Positions 1-7,780 of a stretch of 18,698 nt of DNA are shown one piece after another. Each line of letters opens with the position of its first letter. Position 1 is the stretch's first letter. The notes under the pieces were generated by a model. It was not told the DNA's origin. It ran no database searches and worked only from the letters and a program-made list of their open reading frames with translations. This DNA is from Myxococcales bacterium (GTDB taxonomy: Bacteria > Myxococcota > Polyangia > Fen-1088). The position numbers and the translations under genes were made by a program. The DNA is taken from assembly GCA_003155465.1 (NCBI GenBank), contig PMCR01000109.1, forward strand, positions 1 through 18,698, given 5' to 3'.

Positions 1-1023
1 TATTACTACTACTACTGCGGCTGGTCTTGGTGGGGCGGGTACTGGTTCAATTCGACGAACAACTGGACCACCACGAGCCATGGACTGGTCATGCTCAGCC
101 AGCAGTGGACCTACGCGAACGGGTCCTACAACTACAGCACCAATTTGGTGTCGTTGGATTTGAGCAATCCCGACGCCCCCGTTCTATCCAGCCAACCCGT
201 TACCAGCACGAGCAGCACGTCCTACTACTACACCAATGCGGCAACCTCTCTCGTCGCAGATACGGTCGATCCTTCCGGATTCTACCTGACCTATCGGACC
301 TACGTGGGCGACGTCACGCGCGACGGCTCGGTGTTTTCGCAGTACCGAAACTACGCCCAACGGTGGAAGTTCACCGGATCGGCGCCGGTCGCGGCTGAGG
401 CCATCAACCTGCCGGGCCCGCTGGTCAACACCTGGACGGGGCCATCGGGCGAGCGCATGTTCCTGACGCGCGAGCAGGTCTACACGCGCACCACGAACCC
501 CAGCTCCTCCTCCTACTACTATTACTATCAGTCAGACACAAAGCTGGCCCTGCTTCGGCAAGTCGACGAGGGCGGCCAGCCCGCGGCCCGGCTACTCGAT
601 GGCATGACGTTCACCGGGAACAACCTCTCTGCTTTGGTGCGCGAGGGGAACACCATGATTGTCACCGGTCGGCCCGCCACCTACTACCCCGCGGACACCT
701 CCTGGGAATTGGCTTCGGATCGCCTCATGGTCTTCGACCTGTCCCAAGACACGCTGTCGCTTGCCTATGACCAACCGACCAAGGCCTACTACATGCGCAT
801 CATGGGGATGCAGAAGGATCGGGCCTTCCTGAACCTGCAGGGGGACGGCATCGTGGTGGTGGACATCTCCAAGCCGGCTGCGCCCATCGGGGTGAGCTTC
901 TTGCGAACCCTGGGCTATGCCACGCACCTCGAGAGTTTTGGTGACGACGTCTACGTGGCCTCGGGCTACTTCGGGCTCGATCACCTGAACCTCCAGGATC
1001 CACCCAATCTGCCGCAGCAGTAG
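1..1023 (+). CDS. Beta-propeller domain protein, 3' part (5' end outside window)
   Basis: The frame is open from the first base to a TAG at 1021-1023, giving 340 visible residues with no start inside the domain. The protein is probably exported and should fold as a beta-propeller. Repeated blade motifs of the form 'LVSLDLSNPDAPV' (about nt 145-183), 'LMVFDLSQD' (about 724-750) and 'IVVVDISKPAAPIGV' (about 850-894) match the LVIVD / beta-propeller (PF09826-type) pattern, and the end contains 'GDDVYVASGYFGL', a typical closing blade. Tyr and Ser runs (nt 1-15, 220-231, 508-528) are inserted between blades, as is common in myxobacterial surface proteins. Signal peptide and N-terminal blades are not visible. 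The gene runs convergently into the DUF763 gene with a 2-base gap, leaving no room for an intrinsic terminator. The fold is well supported; the binding partner or activity is unknown. Confidence 0.85.
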   Translation, partial: YYYYYCGWSWWGGYWFNSTNNWTTTSHGLVMLSQQWTYANGSYNYSTNLVSLDLSNPDAPVLSSQPVTSTSSTSYYYTNAATSLVADTVDPSGFYLTYRTYVGDVTRDGSVFSQYRNYAQRWKFTGSAPVAAEAINLPGPLVNTWTGPSGERMFLTREQVYTRTTNPSSSSYYYYYQSDTKLALLRQVDEGGQPAARLLDGMTFTGNNLSALVREGNTMIVTGRPATYYPADTSWELASDRLMVFDLSQDTLSLAYDQPTKAYYMRIMGMQKDRAFLNLQGDGIVVVDISKPAAPIGVSFLRTLGYATHLESFGDDVYVASGYFGLDHLNLQDPPNLPQQ

Positions 1024-1025
1024 AG

Positions 1026-2252
1026 TCAGAATGGGAGGCGGAGTTGGCGTGGCCGTCGCGTGACGGCGTCGAAACAGGTTCGGCCATCCCAAGCTGGGGC
1101 GCGCCTGCGCTGGTCGCTGATAATCGCAGGGAGCGACAGCGACGGTACACGCTGCGGCCGCCCGGCCGCTGCTGCCTCCAGCGTGCGGCACTGGTCGTCC
1201 AACCTACGCAGCGCCGCCAGTTTTTCGTCCTGCCCCAACTTGGCCTGGTCCACAGCGCGTCGAAGCACAGCCAGCGTCTCATCGTAGATGGTGAGAGGAA
1301 CCGGGAACGGGTGTCCGTCCTTGCCACCGTGGGCAAAGGAAAAACGCGCCGGATCAGAGAACCGGCTGGGCGCCCCGTACACCACCTCGGCCACCAGGGA
1401 TAGGGCGAAGAGCGTACGCCCGCCGATGCCCGGCGTGAGCAACAGCTCGGGAAAATTCGCCGGCCCGCGCTCGGCCGCTACGGTCAGGGCAGCGGCCAGT
1501 CGGCGCAGGTCCACTTCCTCTTCGCGCACGTCGTGATGGTCCGGCAGCACGAGCCTCGCCGCGCGCTCCACCTCGACCACCACGGCCTCGGGTCGACGGT
1601 TGGCCAATGCCACCGTCGCGGCCCGCGCGGCCGCGGCCTGGAGATCAGTGAAGTTCACGATGTTTCCCTGTGGAATTCCCTCGATGGCGGTGTGGGGCGC
1701 GTCGACAAATGAGCCCGCGCGTTCCCACAGCCAGTGGTAGCGCCGCGCCTGGCGTCGGTCCGGGTTCATCCCCTGTTGCACCACGGTCCACTTGCCGTCG
1801 TCGGTCACCACGAACCCGTGCAGGTAAAGAGCGAACCCGTCCTGCACCGCTGCGCTGTCCACTTTCGCGACCAGGCGGCTGGCTCGCACCAGGGCCGGCG
1901 CGTCGACCGACACGCGCTCGCCAAGCGCGAGCAGTTCCGCCGGTGTGCGGCGCGAGTGGCGACCGCGCCCCCCGCACACATGCAGACCCAGCTCCCATTC
2001 AACCGGGGCCAATCCCCGCTTGAGCGCACCGAGAACACTGGTCGTGATGCCGGACGAATGCCAGTCCATTCCCATCACGCAACCGAGCGCCTGGAACCAG
2101 AATGGGTTGGCCAGCCGCCGCAGCACCTCATCGCGCCCGTACTCCATTACCAACGCCTCCACCACCACGCGGCCCAGCCGCGCCATGCGGCTCGCCAACC
2201 ACGACGGCACGTGACCGCGATGAAGGGGCAGGTCCGCCATGCCGGTTTTCAT
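1026..2252 (-). CDS. DUF763 domain protein
   Basis: A 408-residue protein starting at ATG 2252-2250, chosen because the family begins with a short 'KTGMADLPLHRG' segment; the frame extends upstream to 2390 but those codons are not family-like. DUF763 hallmarks appear in order: 'DLPLHRG' (8-13), 'NPFWFQALGC' (49-58), 'DWHSSGITT' (63-71), 'AKVD' and 'VQDGFALYLH' (129-145), 'VVQQGMNPD' (157-165), 'ARRYHW' (169-174) and 'AHGGKDGHPFPVP' (307-319). The stretch 'TPGIGGRT' with following helix (273-293) resembles a helix-hairpin-helix DNA-binding motif. The last six residues, QLRLPF, fit the QLxLxF/L sliding-clamp-binding consensus. I know of no experimentally assigned activity for DUF763; a DNA-related role is my inference. 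No strong Shine-Dalgarno precedes the start. A candidate promoter lies at 2319-2346. Confidence 0.92.
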   Translation of the reverse strand: MKTGMADLPLHRGHVPSWLASRMARLGRVVVEALVMEYGRDEVLRRLANPFWFQALGCVMGMDWHSSGITTSVLGALKRGLAPVEWELGLHVCGGRGRHSRRTPAELLALGERVSVDAPALVRASRLVAKVDSAAVQDGFALYLHGFVVTDDGKWTVVQQGMNPDRRQARRYHWLWERAGSFVDAPHTAIEGIPQGNIVNFTDLQAAAARAATVALANRRPEAVVVEVERAARLVLPDHHDVREEEVDLRRLAAALTVAAERGPANFPELLLTPGIGGRTLFALSLVAEVVYGAPSRFSDPARFSFAHGGKDGHPFPVPLTIYDETLAVLRRAVDQAKLGQDEKLAALRRLDDQCRTLEAAAAGRPQRVPSLSLPAIISDQRRRAPAWDGRTCFDAVTRRPRQLRLPF

Positions 2253-2318
2253 GAGAAACGGCCGGTGCTGCTCACGGAAGATCGCACAGTGGTTCGATCT
2301 TGGTCCTGTGCCGACTTG

Positions 2319-2346
2319 ATCATATTGAACCGAGCCGTAGTTCCAA
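2319..2346 (-). promoter_or_regulatory. Candidate sigma70-type promoter for DUF763
   Basis: On the minus strand TTGGAA (2346-2341) is followed after 16 bases by TATGAT (2324-2319). These match TTGACA in 4 of 6 and TATAAT in 5 of 6 positions. Transcription would begin near 2312, leaving a leader of about 60 bases before the ATG at 2252. Sequence match only. Confidence 0.4.
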
Positions 2347-2501
2347 CCCTTGCCGCACCTCGCGGGCTGAACCATGGGGCTACTATACATACGTTCAGCT
2401 CCACATGCAAGAGTCGGCCGGACCCGGGAAATGGAACCAGCCGCGAATTTCCACCAGCGACAACGCCGCTTGAGGTGCGGGAGTGCGACTTGCTGGAAAT
2501 C

Positions 2502-2528
2502 AACCCTGCTTAGGGTTCAGCGTATACT
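2502..2528 (+). promoter_or_regulatory. Candidate operator plus -10 box upstream of the DUF4380 lipoprotein
   Basis: AACCCT (2502-2507) and AGGGTT (2512-2517) form a perfect 6-base inverted repeat around a 4-base centre, followed five bases later by TATACT (2523-2528), a 5/6 match to TATAAT. The repeat covers the place where spacer and -35 contacts would fall, and no good -35 hexamer is present at the right distance. A regulator-dependent promoter is one reading; a leader hairpin is another. The start codon is at 2558, about 23 bases after the predicted transcription start. Confidence 0.4.
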
Positions 2529-2557
2529 GCGGCTGTGGACGAGTGCCGGAAATAGAT

Positions 2558-4075
2558 ATGCGCAAGATCGGCGTTCGCCTGTCCGTCGCATTCCTGTTGC
2601 TTTCGGTCCTGCCGCTTGGGTGTACATCATCCCCCAGTTCCTCCGCGAAGGGGAGCGGAGGCAGCGGCGGCAGCAGCGCCCAGACCGGGGGGGGCGGCGG
2701 CGGCACGAACTTGACGAGCGGCGGTAGCGGCGGACCGAGTTCGACGGGCAGCGGCGGCTCGACCGAGACCGGCGGTGGAGGTGGCACGTTGGATGTGACC
2801 GGCGGCTCCAGTGGAACCGGCGGGGACGCGACCGGCGGCTCCACCGAGACCGGCGGCGCCAGCGGAGCCGGCGGGGACGCGATCGGGGGGATGTCGACCG
2901 GCGGAGGCGGGGGAACCCTCACCCCTGACGGCGGGACCGACGCGCCCAGCGACGACCAGGGCGATGGGCAGGATGGCCCTGAAGGCGATGTGGCCGGTGG
3001 CAGCGGGGACGACACGCTGCCCGGGGACGATGGTGGTGAAGGCGAGACCGCTGCAAGCTGCACCGACAAGGCGCATAACGGCGCCGAGACGGACGTGGAT
3101 TGTGGCGGCGGGATTTGCTCGAAGTGCGGGTCCGGCATGATGTGCACCAGCGATGACGACTGTCGCAGCGGAAGCTGCGCTTCGGGTAGGTGTGCCGACG
3201 CCTTCGCCGCCACGGCGCCCGTCACCCAAAGCGGAAATCTCTGGAGGCTGACGCTTGGCACGGTGGTGTTCGAGGTGGACTCCGCGGTGGCCGGGAAGAT
3301 CGTGACGCTCAGCATCGACGGCACCGATGTCCTCGTCGACAACATGGGCAGCACGGGCTCCGTCTTCTGGACCAGCCCGCAGAGCGACTGGGTCTGGCCC
3401 CCGCCGCCCGCGATGGACACCTTGGCGTACACCCCAAGCACAAGAGACAATGTGCTCATCATGACCGGCCCGGTCTGGGGCGGCGGGCTCTCCGTGACCA
3501 AGCGCCACTGGGGCAACGTCGAGCATCAGGCAGTGACCATCGAGTACGCCCTAAAGAACGGAACCTCTGCCGCCATCACCAAGGCGCCCTGGGAGATCAC
3601 GCGAGTCTATCCGGGTGGACTCACGTTCTTCCCCAACGGCGACCAAGCGGCGAGGCTCGGCGATCCCAGTTTTCTTGTCGTTCCCTTTACCAGCTCGCAG
3701 GGCGCGCTCTGGTTCAAGTACAAGACGTCGGAATTCTACCAGGACGTGAAGGGTGGCGCCGACGGGCTCGAAGGTTGGGCCGCGCACATTGCCTGCGGGA
3801 TCGGCCTTGAGAAGACCTGCGCGACCAGCCCCATCTTCATCAAGCAGTGGACCGACACCAACACGCCAGCGCCCGGCGAGCGAGAAGTCGAGATCTACGC
3901 CAACGCCGGCCACAACTACGTCGAGTTCGAGCAGCAGGGCGCGTACCAGTCGATCCCGGCCGGTGGCACGATGGTCTGGACCATGCACTGGTTGCTGCGC
4001 AAGCTTCCCGGCACGGTGGCACCCACCGCCGGCAGTGCGGCGTTGCTCACCTGGGTGCGCGGGCAGTTGCTCTAG
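2558..4075 (+). CDS. Surface lipoprotein: Gly-rich tether, Cys-rich module, DUF4380-like domain
   Basis: The start at ATG 2558 gives 505 residues beginning with a clear lipoprotein signal: 'MRK', a hydrophobic core, and lipobox L-P-L-G-C with Cys22. Residues 23-125 are a Gly/Ser/Thr tether including a 17-residue tandem repeat; 126-165 are acidic. Residues 168-212 hold eight cysteines (168, 182, 187, 190, 196, 202, 207, 212) in the spacing 'TDVDCGGGICSKCGSG...CTSDDDCRSGSC', a disulfide module common in myxobacterial surface proteins. The C-terminal part (about 225-505) has 'FWTSPQSDWVWPPPP', 'APWEITRVYPGGLTFFP' and 'GHNYVEFEQQGAY', which resemble DUF4380, a family with a galactose-mutarotase-like fold; carbohydrate binding or processing is therefore an inference. 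The frame is open upstream to 2483, but only the 2558 start places the signal peptide at the N-terminus. It ends convergently 28 bases from the DUF6311 gene. Confidence 0.88.
   Translation: MRKIGVRLSVAFLLLSVLPLGCTSSPSSSAKGSGGSGGSSAQTGGGGGGTNLTSGGSGGPSSTGSGGSTETGGGGGTLDVTGGSSGTGGDATGGSTETGGASGAGGDAIGGMSTGGGGGTLTPDGGTDAPSDDQGDGQDGPEGDVAGGSGDDTLPGDDGGEGETAASCTDKAHNGAETDVDCGGGICSKCGSGMMCTSDDDCRSGSCASGRCADAFAATAPVTQSGNLWRLTLGTVVFEVDSAVAGKIVTLSIDGTDVLVDNMGSTGSVFWTSPQSDWVWPPPPAMDTLAYTPSTRDNVLIMTGPVWGGGLSVTKRHWGNVEHQAVTIEYALKNGTSAAITKAPWEITRVYPGGLTFFPNGDQAARLGDPSFLVVPFTSSQGALWFKYKTSEFYQDVKGGADGLEGWAAHIACGIGLEKTCATSPIFIKQWTDTNTPAPGEREVEIYANAGHNYVEFEQQGAYQSIPAGGTMVWTMHWLLRKLPGTVAPTAGSAALLTWVRGQLL
2801..2902 (+). 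repeat. Two-copy 51-bp in-frame tandem repeat in the lipoprotein tether
   Basis: Two adjacent copies begin at 2801 and 2852. They encode GGSSGTGGDATGGSTET and GGASGAGGDAIGGMSTG, so the period is 17 codons and length changes would stay in frame. The copies lie in a longer GGC/GGA-rich stretch (about 2648-2930) that encodes the flexible linker. Confidence 0.6.
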
Positions 4076-4103
4076 ACAATCGCTTTCCAGGTGGCTTGAG
4101 TCA

Positions 4104-5822
4104 TCATGGCCCGGTGTTTAGCTCCGAGGTGCAGACGTGATAGCCAGGCCCTGCACTCCAGCATTGCATCTCCGGGACGCGGGTGAAGGCCCGCAGTTCG
4201 GCTTCGGTCACGAGGTACAGGGTGCGCTTGGAGAAGCTGCCCTTGGCCACAGCCTTCTGTTGGGCCTCGCAGGCCTGGGTATGGCGGGGGGAGGAACGAG
4301 CAAGGTATCCACTGTTGATGGACATATGGCGGCGATAGGCGAAGTACAACACTTGCTGCAGGAAGTCCGGGGGCCATCCTTTCCCATCACAGGCTGGGCC
4401 GTTGCTCCAGAGCAACGTGGGGACCAAGACCAGGTCGGTCTTGCCCTGGGAAAGTGGAACGAGCAGGTCGTCCTTGAGGTGGTACCAATCGCTGCGCTTC
4501 TGATCGGTGGTGACAGCGCCGCGTTTGGCGTCGGCCACCTGCAACGCCAAACACAAGGTCCAGGCCAACAGGACATAGCCCCGGTGAATGCGCGAAAAGT
4601 GCCAGGTGACAGCGAAGACGGCTGCGATGAGCAGGTAGTGCAGCGGCCAAATAAAGCGCCCTGACGATCGGAACGGCTCCAGCAGGCGTCGCAGGGGACG
4701 TGCGAGGCTTTCGAGATTCAACAGTTCCTTGCCGAAAAGGCGCCATTGAATCGAAAAGGCAAGCAACGCCATAAGCAAGCTGACAATAATGAGTGGCCAA
4801 TGCCTGCGGACAAGGCGCCACCCTTCCTTGGGTTCGCGCAGGAGCAGCCCGGGAACCGTGAGTCCAAGTCCCACCACGCCCAGACCGAGGAACCCCAGGC
4901 CCTCATAGGCGCCCGAGTCTGATGGCAGGCGTGGAATGAGGCGGGAACCATCCATGGGATGAATCAGCGTGGCGAGGTCGGCATTGTAGTGGCCAAGCCC
5001 AAAGGTTTCGGGGACCACGCCGCCACCGATGGCACCCAAGATTCGCCAGGCCAACAAGGGTGCCCCTGCCAGCACGAGAAACCAGAGCGGTGCCAGACGA
5101 AGCGAAACCTTGCGATCAATAACCAGTCTGAGCAGAAGGGCGAGTGCCAACACCAGTACCTCTGTGCAAAGCGTAGGATGGATTCCCGCGCTTAGTACCA
5201 CGAGTCCCACCGCGAACCCGAGGCACCTTCGGGTGGTCCGAACCGCATCCGGCGCAGGAAAATGCAGAAGAAGCGTCAGGAGAAGGAGAAAGTGAGCGCA
5301 CAAAGTTGGGTGCAGCGTGCGATTGTCGAGCACGGGCGACGACACAAAGAACGCCGCCACCAGGAGCGCGCCCAGCCAATGTTGTGTGATGCGCTTTCCG
5401 AACAGCGCCCCGACCATTCCCTGGAGGACGAAACAGAGAAGCAGCCAGGGGCCAATGAACTGGAAATCGGTGGGCAGGATGCGCTGCAGGGGTTTGAGCA
5501 GGAGGGACAGCCACGGATTGGAATCGGTGAGGGCGGTGCTGGTTCCCACCGGGGCTGCCAGCGTGGTGATCGCACCCAGCGGAAAGCCCCAGGGACTGTT
5601 TCGGTAGTGCAGGAAGCCCAGCGCGTGTTGATACCAATCACCCGACATCACCCACTCGATGCGCTTGGGGTAAAGCACGGAAAAGCCAAACCGGACCAAG
5701 AACCAAACCGCGCCAAGCAGCGCTCCAGTGGCAAGGAGAAGAGGTCGCTGCCCGCGCACTCTCTTCAATTTCCACACCCCGAGCCAGCGCCTTCTCGGCC
5801 TTGGTTCAGTGGCAGTGCACAT
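4104..5822 (-). CDS. DUF6311 multi-spanning membrane protein (GT-C-like)
   Basis: A 572-residue polytopic membrane protein with about ten or more hydrophobic segments between residues 28 and 460 and a soluble C-terminal region (about 460-572). DUF6311 signatures follow the first membrane segment: 'SGDWYQHALGFLHYR' (60-74), 'SPWGFPLG' (76-83), 'TSTALTDSNPWLSLLLK' (94-110) and 'LPTDFQFIGPW' (116-126). The acidic residue after the first helix (D62) and the D100 motif recall GT-C glycosyltransferases that use lipid-linked sugar donors at the outer face of the inner membrane; this function is inferred. The frame extends to 6008 with a GGAGG-preceded ATG at 5993, but codons between 5823 and 5880 include AGA, ATA, ACA and TTT, unlike the body of the gene, so I prefer 5822. 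It is divergent from the GT39-like gene, which suggests a shared envelope-glycan role. Confidence 0.82.
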   Translation of the reverse strand: MCTATEPRPRRRWLGVWKLKRVRGQRPLLLATGALLGAVWFLVRFGFSVLYPKRIEWVMSGDWYQHALGFLHYRNSPWGFPLGAITTLAAPVGTSTALTDSNPWLSLLLKPLQRILPTDFQFIGPWLLLCFVLQGMVGALFGKRITQHWLGALLVAAFFVSSPVLDNRTLHPTLCAHFLLLLTLLLHFPAPDAVRTTRRCLGFAVGLVVLSAGIHPTLCTEVLVLALALLLRLVIDRKVSLRLAPLWFLVLAGAPLLAWRILGAIGGGVVPETFGLGHYNADLATLIHPMDGSRLIPRLPSDSGAYEGLGFLGLGVVGLGLTVPGLLLREPKEGWRLVRRHWPLIIVSLLMALLAFSIQWRLFGKELLNLESLARPLRRLLEPFRSSGRFIWPLHYLLIAAVFAVTWHFSRIHRGYVLLAWTLCLALQVADAKRGAVTTDQKRSDWYHLKDDLLVPLSQGKTDLVLVPTLLWSNGPACDGKGWPPDFLQQVLYFAYRRHMSINSGYLARSSPRHTQACEAQQKAVAKGSFSKRTLYLVTEAELRAFTRVPEMQCWSAGPGYHVCTSELNTGP

Positions 5823-6129
5823 CGGGTACCGCAATCCAAGCCATGTTCTGCACAAAGATATTCCACAAAATGCGCCCTGCGTCCAGGTCGGCTTCCACCC
5901 CTGATCGCGCGCTAGCTGCGAAAGGGGGTGGCTGTGGCCGGAGTGATGACCGTCACAGTCACCGCTGGCCTTCTGGGACTCCAGCTCGGCCATCCCACCT
6001 CCGCCCATCCCGCGCCGAGGCAGCCAAACCCCATCCTGTGGGATCTCCGTCGTCTCAGCCGGAGACGACGCTCACCGCCTGACCTGACGACCACCTCCAC
6101 CCGTCCCTGATCGGGTAGACTGCCCCCCC
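5823..6129. other. Divergent intergenic region between the two membrane proteins
   Basis: If the DUF6311 start is 5822, these 307 bases contain no convincing gene. The part nearest DUF6311 (about 5845-5875) is AT-rich for this window and could hold its promoter, though no clear hexamer pair was found. A strong inverted repeat lies at 6048-6070. A run of seven cytosines (6123-6129) directly precedes the GTG start of the downstream gene, with no recognisable Shine-Dalgarno. Confidence 0.6.
6048..6070. repeat. Perfect 9-bp inverted repeat in the divergent promoter region
   Basis: CGTCGTCTC (6048-6056) and GAGACGACG (6062-6070) are perfect inverted copies around a 5-base centre. The element is 60 bases before the GTG start of the GT39-like gene and 226 bases before the DUF6311 start. 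It could be a dimeric regulator site serving both genes or a leader hairpin. It is not followed by a T-run, so it is not a typical intrinsic terminator. Confidence 0.5.
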
Positions 6130-7770
6130 GTGATCGATACAGCCCCACCAGCACCCGGAGACCCTGCCACTCACGAGCATGGCGCACCCGCGGTGACAAA
6201 GAAGGTTACCGGGCGGGTTCGTTGGCTGCTTGCTGTCGATGTCTGCCTATGGTTGTGCGTAGCGGTCGGCATCCTATTCCGCCTCATCGACCTTGGACAC
6301 ATTCCCGGAATCAACGGCGACGAGGCCTATCTTGGCACCAAGGTCGTCATGTTGCTTCAGGGTGGCGAGATATCATTGAAGACCGGCAGCCACCTCTGGC
6401 CAGACCCCATATCATTGCTTGTTTCCTGTGCGTTGCATCTTGGGTTGGGGGTTTCCTTCTTCACGCTCCGGCTGGCGACCGTGACAACCGGCCTCATGAC
6501 CATTGCTCTCGCCTACCTGATGACGCGCCACCTTTGGGGATCGAGAATTGCGACCATGACAGTCGCGCTAGTTGCCGTGCTCCCCACTCACATAGCCTAT
6601 TCGCGGTTCTTCTGGGAACCGTCACAGTCCCCTCTGGTCTGCGCGGCTTGGCTATGGGCGGCGTTTGCGTGCAGACCCGTTCTTACGGGTCTGATGGGAG
6701 GCTTGGCCGTTCTTATTCACCCGACGAACATCTTCTTGGCTCCTCTGGCAGTGCTGCCGTACTCAGAACGCATGCTGAGCTGGGTGAGATCGCGCAAACT
6801 CGCCACAGGTCAGAGCCAAGTCTTGCCGCTACTGCGTCACATGGTCGCGATGACGGCGCCGATATTGTCAGTGGTGGCGGTACTGGAATTCCTCTATCAC
6901 GGGAATTCACCCGCTGCAGGCGCCTGGCACGGGGTTCGTGCACGTCTTTTCGACCTTCATGCTCTGGGCGATTTCTGTCGACACTATCCGGGCCTTTTGA
7001 CGGGTTCGACCGTCTATGCATACATTGTCGGGAATGTCGGGGAGTCGGTGTTGTCCATTCACCGCTGGCTGTATGTGTTGGTTTTCGCTGCGCCAGTTCT
7101 GGCAGGTGCACTGATTCTGCGGAAACGACTGGCATTGCTGGCGGGGTCACTGGCAGCGGCGGTCTTGGTATTCTATTTGGTGGCCGGCCCGAATGCGCTT
7201 GTCCCGAATAGTGAACGCTACGCCTTGTGGATGACCATGCCCCACTGCCTGGTGGCTGTGCTGGCATGGCATGAAATCTCACAACGCATTGGGTGGCCGA
7301 GTTTGGCGAAAGTCGTTGCACTCGCGGTCAGTGTCGCCCTGCTGAGCACGTTCTACGTTTCCTATTTCGTTCGACTGCGAACCCAGAATTCGGTGACTGA
7401 AAACGCCTTTGTCACGGGTCCGGTCGAGCCCAAACTTCGGGCATTTCGGGAAATCATCTCCACCCGGGACTCGTCACGGACCACGGAGATCTACGCCGAG
7501 GATTGGTGGACATACTGGGCTATCAAGTACCTCTCGCTTGGACACAAGACCCAGCTGTTTGTTACGATTCCCAACCACAACTGGGACAGCCGCTTTCCCA
7601 AGGACTTCAAGATTCCTGAGCACGACCGCTCGCGCACCCAATCATTCTACGTGGGTTACGCCAACGGCGACTTCGCGAAGAGGGTGGCACGCGAGCACCC
7701 TGGCGCAACCAGGTACTCCTTCAGCGGCTACGGAAATGGCACGGCACTCGATTTGTTCAAAGAGCCTTGA
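6130..7770 (+). CDS. GT39/ArnT-like integral-membrane glycosyltransferase (GT-C)
   Basis: A 546-residue polytopic membrane protein from GTG 6130 (an in-frame TAG lies just upstream; a second GTG at 6193 is possible). The first membrane helix (about 32-52) is followed by 'GINGDEAYLG' (60-69), the acidic D64-E65 motif in the first outer loop that coordinates metal and lipid-phosphate-sugar donor in ArnT/PMT-type enzymes. 'SPLVCAAWLWAAFA' and 'LMGGLAVLIHPTN' belong to later helices, and 'PNSERYALWMTMP' precedes the last helices. Residues about 415-546 form a soluble, presumably periplasmic domain. It should transfer a sugar from a polyprenyl-phosphate donor onto a lipid, glycan or protein; the acceptor cannot be read from sequence. 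It ends 10 bases before the convergent T6SS-like unit. Confidence 0.82.
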   Translation: MIDTAPPAPGDPATHEHGAPAVTKKVTGRVRWLLAVDVCLWLCVAVGILFRLIDLGHIPGINGDEAYLGTKVVMLLQGGEISLKTGSHLWPDPISLLVSCALHLGLGVSFFTLRLATVTTGLMTIALAYLMTRHLWGSRIATMTVALVAVLPTHIAYSRFFWEPSQSPLVCAAWLWAAFACRPVLTGLMGGLAVLIHPTNIFLAPLAVLPYSERMLSWVRSRKLATGQSQVLPLLRHMVAMTAPILSVVAVLEFLYHGNSPAAGAWHGVRARLFDLHALGDFCRHYPGLLTGSTVYAYIVGNVGESVLSIHRWLYVLVFAAPVLAGALILRKRLALLAGSLAAAVLVFYLVAGPNALVPNSERYALWMTMPHCLVAVLAWHEISQRIGWPSLAKVVALAVSVALLSTFYVSYFVRLRTQNSVTENAFVTGPVEPKLRAFREIISTRDSSRTTEIYAEDWWTYWAIKYLSLGHKTQLFVTIPNHNWDSRFPKDFKIPEHDRSRTQSFYVGYANGDFAKRVAREHPGATRYSFSGYGNGTALDLFKEP

Positions 7771-7780
7771 TAAGTCGTTG

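Larger units (their letters stand above)
2253..2557. other. Divergent intergenic region between DUF763 and the DUF4380 lipoprotein
   Basis: The 305-base spacer carries no convincing gene. It is richer in AT than the flanking genes and holds promoter-like elements for both directions: a minus-strand pair at 2319-2346, a weaker minus-strand pair TTGCAT (2410-2405), 17 bases, TATAGT (2387-2382), and a plus-strand TATACT at 2523-2528 preceded by a perfect inverted repeat at 2502-2517. Confidence 0.7.

Noticed and set aside
1021..1028. Intrinsic terminator between the propeller and DUF763 genes
   Set aside because: Only two bases separate the convergent stop codons and no stem with T-run is present there.
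2490..2528. TTGCTG (2490-2495) as -35 partner of TATACT
   Set aside because: The spacer would be 27 bases, far outside the usable range.
2500..3516. 338-codon minus-strand frame, Pro/Ser-rich
   Set aside because: It is the reverse of the Gly/Thr-rich tether of the lipoprotein, which gives a Pro/Val-rich shadow; the plus-strand reading has a signal peptide and Cys module.
5262..5915. 217-codon plus-strand frame
   Set aside because: Antisense to the DUF6311 gene, with Gln/Arg/Glu-rich translation typical of the complement of membrane-protein codons.
5823..6008. N-terminal extension of the DUF6311 protein (ATG at 6008 or 5993)
   Set aside because: The ATG at 5993 has a GGAGG, but the extra residues are hydrophilic and unlike the family, and codons such as AGA and ATA near 5840-5880 are atypical for the gene. 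Kept as an alternative start only.
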